Part shown: positions 62,101 through 64,000 of the stretch, piece after piece
How the letters are laid out: every line of letters begins with the position of its first letter
Numbering within the stretch: the stretch's first letter is position 1
Assembly (NCBI RefSeq): GCF_027744825.2
Contig: NC_071335.1
Span: forward strand, 10,455,001-10,519,000
Direction: 5' to 3'
Length of the DNA: 64,000 nucleotides
From: Synchiropus splendidus
Taxonomy: Eukaryota; Chordata; Actinopteri; Syngnathiformes; Callionymidae
Notes under the pieces: generated by a model
The model's input: the letters and a program-made list of their open reading frames with translations, nothing else
The model's database searches: none
What the model was told of the DNA's origin: nothing
Position numbers and translations under genes: made by a program

Positions 62101-63882
62101 GGCGAGTCCGTGCTGACAGAGTAGTGTCGTACAAGTTTGTGTTTGGCTGCAGTAGTTGCAGTGGTGTCCTGCTTTGGCGTACAAAACAGTGGGTTCTCCA
62201 ATGAGAACTCTGCAGAAGCGGTGGTGGGCGAGTGGCTGTAGGTGCTGGCCCGTCTGCGAAAGCCCTGCTGCTGTCCCTCACTGGTTAACATAGAAGAGGA
62301 GGAGGAAGACAGGAGGGAGTTGTCCAGGTGCTTCAAGTCTCCTGTCGAGTTGTGGCACCTGATGTGAAGATGGGAACATGTCTCATTGAGCTCGGTCAAG
62401 CAACATTTATGTTCAGCGAGTCAATAATTTCTTATTTGCAACAATTCGCCTGTTTGCATGTGGCTGAGATTAACTGTATTAATACTTAAATATCGACTGA
62501 GTGTAAACTTAATATGTAATTTTACAAATACTTGACCAAAACAACAAGAAATGTATGTCTCTGATGGCGAGAGTCACAATGGTGAGAGACAATTTATACA
62601 TTGTTCTATATTTAAAAAATTGACTTTCATTAATCATCTAAAGTTCAATTTCGGACCGTGACGGTCTTCTCTATAGCCTTGATATTAAAGGTTGATAACC
62701 TATTCATGTATTTTATGCAATCTAGTTGCAAAATAAGAGGCTGCACCAACATGACTGAATTGTTTCTGCTTCACATAAAAAAACAGTGGACAGCCTGAGG
62801 TGTAAACATTTACTTGAGAGGGCTGGTTGGTCGCAGATGAGATGAGCCAGGGAGCGGGTCATCGAAACTTGACTGGTCCTGGCTGTTGCTGGTTGTACAA
62901 ATGGATGCGCTGCTGTCACTTCCAACACTGTTGTCCCTCTGAGCTCTGGCCTTGCTGCTTCCCTGCCGGAGCAAACAGGATCACTGTAAACATGACAGCT
63001 AAATACAATCTTAGCCTGAGATGTGTACGCCCACTGAAGCTTGTAAAATCAGATTTAATGCCACAGGATAGAAAAATGTTAACAAACTCAAACGTTCTGA
63101 ACAATTCAATCAAGCTAGAAAAACACTTTTACTTGCAGGACACATGATTAAGTGTATTAAAATTAGAGGAATACATGATCTGTGGCACCTTTCCATGATA
63201 CATTTGAGGTCTACTCTACTTTATTAGAATGTTTACATCATCCCTATGGCAGGGACATAGAGTCACTGAGTTCAAAGGCAGGAGACCTCAAGCCCCCAAC
63301 AAGGATGTGAAACAAGTTACAAGTTGTTGTGCTATGTATGACACCAGATTTAGAGAAAGCTTTGAAATGCTAAATAGATTTTATAACATCATCAACTGTA
63401 CCAGTGACGTCCTGTCAAGAAAAAAATCATATAAGCATAACCATGTGTGTTTTGCATGTGTGTGAAGGTACGACGTAATCGAGTATGCCAACCTTCCAAA
63501 TGCCCTCCAGGGACTCTGTGAGAGAACGCTTAGCTCTGCTCTTGAACTGTTCCAGTCTCTGCCGACTACTGCTTTGCTGCGGAACCTCCACGGGGCCGGG
63601 AGCTGCCTCCTCTACCTAGACAGGCCCAAGAGGAGACGAGCGAGGAACAGAAAAGAATACTTTTAACACCTGGTGCATACACTTCATTCACTGAAGTAAT
63701 TGGAAATACATCTACAAAGTGAATGTTGCCTTGTTGTAATATAATAAAATCCAGACATAAATTACCTGCTTAGTTTCACCATTAGCTGTGTGCTGATGAC
63801 TGTTCTGCCACTCCTCATAAAGCTTCCTCAAAGACACCATCACTAACTCGTTTTCTTCCTTGTCACTCTTTGGACAGGCTCT
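47236..63882 (-). CDS. tbc1d1: TBC1D1 Rab GTPase-activating protein, C-terminal 14 coding exons (5' part outside window)
   Basis: A cytosolic Rab-GAP controlling GLUT4 vesicle traffic and energy metabolism downstream of Akt and AMPK. Coding exons, 5' to 3': 63882-63766, 63615-63493, 62962-62814, 62358-62089, 61318-61185, 58070-57903, 55333-55172, 53826-53668, 52833-52733, 51374-51231, 49568-49409, 48655-48486, 47792-47616 and 47502-47236. They join in frame to 766 codons. The Akt-type site FRRRAST lies in the 62.1-62.4 kb exon and [17 protein letters not shown] in the next. [17 protein letters not shown] precedes the TBC domain ([14 protein letters not shown]...). Catalytic residues are intact: arginine finger ILIDLGR (53.7/52.8 kb exons) and glutamine finger GYCQGLSF (51.3 kb exon). 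The C-terminal coiled coil contains [16 protein letters not shown]. The paralogue TBC1D4 is excluded by [13 protein letters not shown] and synteny. The PTB domains must lie to the right of the window. Confidence 0.96.
49860..49892. repeat. (AT)n microsatellite in a TBC1D1 intron
   Basis: 33 bases of uninterrupted AT dinucleotide, directly followed by GTGGTGGGACTTTAACAAGTTAAC, a transposon-like sequence. Confidence 0.95.
50097..50147. repeat. Perfect 19-bp inverted repeat (hairpin) beside a TA tract
   Basis: The left arm ATCCCTGAACAAAAGCAAA (50097-50115) and right arm TTTGCTTTTGTTCAGGGAT (50129-50147) are exact complements around a 13-base loop. The TA tract starts two bases after the right arm. 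Confidence 0.9.
50149..50187. repeat. (TA)n microsatellite
   Basis: 39 bases of uninterrupted TA dinucleotide next to the hairpin. Confidence 0.95.
50805..50965 (-). repeat. Inverted copy of the GGGGAC-ended repeat in a TBC1D1 intron
   Basis: Contains CCCTAAACCCAACCACCCAAAAC, the reverse complement of the GGATGGTTAGGTTTAGG core of the copies at 24.7-25.1 kb. It also has CTTTGTGGGGTCC at the left and CCTCAAATTGAGGCTT at the right. Confidence 0.55.
51960..52570 (+). mobile_element. LINE C-terminal relic in a TBC1D1 intron
   Basis: On the plus strand the order AAGCTCCACAGGACAGTAGTG, CCTACCATGATGTATGG, AGACAAGAAGCAAG, ATATCAGAGGGACAGCAAATG and GAGGAGGCTAATGTGATGTG follows the 3' coding end of a second fish non-LTR retrotransposon (protein phrases like [22 protein letters not shown] and VRWRR). 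It is riddled with stops. It runs opposite to TBC1D1 transcription. Confidence 0.65.
55965..55984. repeat. G20 homopolymer in a TBC1D1 intron
   Basis: Twenty consecutive G residues on the plus strand (C20 in the transcript), preceded by TACATGTACC. Confidence 0.95.
57552..57807 (-). mobile_element. MITE copy 2, inverted, in a TBC1D1 intron
   Basis: On the minus strand it begins GTAACATCTGACGTAGGAC (57807-57789), matching the end of copy 1. It shares AGCCATCTACCACTACAGTG and TTTTGAATGGCATTCGAC with the element at 39208-39433. The opposite terminus is decayed, ending near CCAGTCGTACC. It contains an internal insertion relative to copy 1 (GGCCAGCAGATGCC...CTACCGCAGCACG), so copy 1 is probably an internal deletion derivative. 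Confidence 0.7.
61623..61637 (-). other. Candidate in-frame 15-nt micro-exon of TBC1D1
   Basis: Minus strand: a long pyrimidine tract (CTCCTCATCATCCTTCTTCACCTT region) leads to CCGCAGCAAG, then GCTCAGTAAAAGAAG, then a consensus donor GTGAGG. Using the second AG gives 15 nt that would insert five residues (KLSKR, with the flanking codon completed as serine) between the exons at 62089 and 61318 without changing the frame. Using the first AG gives 19 nt and a stop. No transcript evidence is available to me. Confidence 0.3.
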
Positions 63883-64000
63883 CTACAAACAACACAAAAC
63901 AAGATTGATTGAGCAAAAAGAGGAAATGAAGATATACAAAGTTCATGTAATTCAACAACATCACCGGAAGATGGCAGTGCAATCACAGAAAAAGATGGCA

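Overview
The window reads as nuclear DNA from a ray-finned fish, probably a percomorph teleost with a compact genome. The evidence is spliced vertebrate genes with short introns, many CA/TG/TA microsatellites, and remnants of repeats that I recognise from teleosts. These include RTE/L2-type LINE tails, a family carrying TGTGGGGAC termini, and a short MITE. There is no bacterial, organellar or viral block and no CRISPR array.

Four protein genes form the block known from human 4p14: TMEM156 (+, 9.2-11.9 kb), FAM114A1 (-, 13.7-19.7 kb), KLF3 (-, 22.4 to about 34.1 kb) and the C-terminal two thirds of TBC1D1 (-, 47.2-63.9 kb, continuing past the right edge). I rebuilt coding exons by matching splice sites and reading phase. 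This gives about 326 aa for TMEM156, 560 aa for FAM114A1, 356 aa for KLF3, and 766 aa of TBC1D1 inside the window. All exon joins are in frame. TMEM156 and FAM114A1 are convergent, as in human. A tRNA-Pro(AGG) gene lies between FAM114A1 and KLF3, where mammals carry the TLR10/1/6 cluster; no TLR is visible here.

Region by region: 0-9 kb has no recognised gene, apart from a possible cut exon at the extreme left edge. 12.6-13.2 kb, between the convergent genes, holds LINE remnants and a CA repeat. 27-34 kb is KLF3 intron 1, ending at a GC-box promoter near 34.15 kb. 34.2-47.2 kb is intergenic and rich in decayed mobile elements, including a MITE nested in a hAT-like element and a reverse-transcriptase relic. 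TBC1D1 introns hold a LINE relic, a perfect hairpin beside a TA tract, a G20 homopolymer and a second MITE copy.

The genes do not form an operon or pathway. KLF3 is a CtBP-recruiting repressor, TBC1D1 a Rab-GAP of insulin/AMPK signalling, FAM114A1 a poorly known cytoplasmic protein and TMEM156 a poorly known membrane protein. I found no convincing undescribed system. The most useful leads are the all-phase-1 micro-exon structure of TMEM156, a GC-AG intron in FAM114A1, a candidate in-frame 15-nt TBC1D1 micro-exon, and the MITE family.
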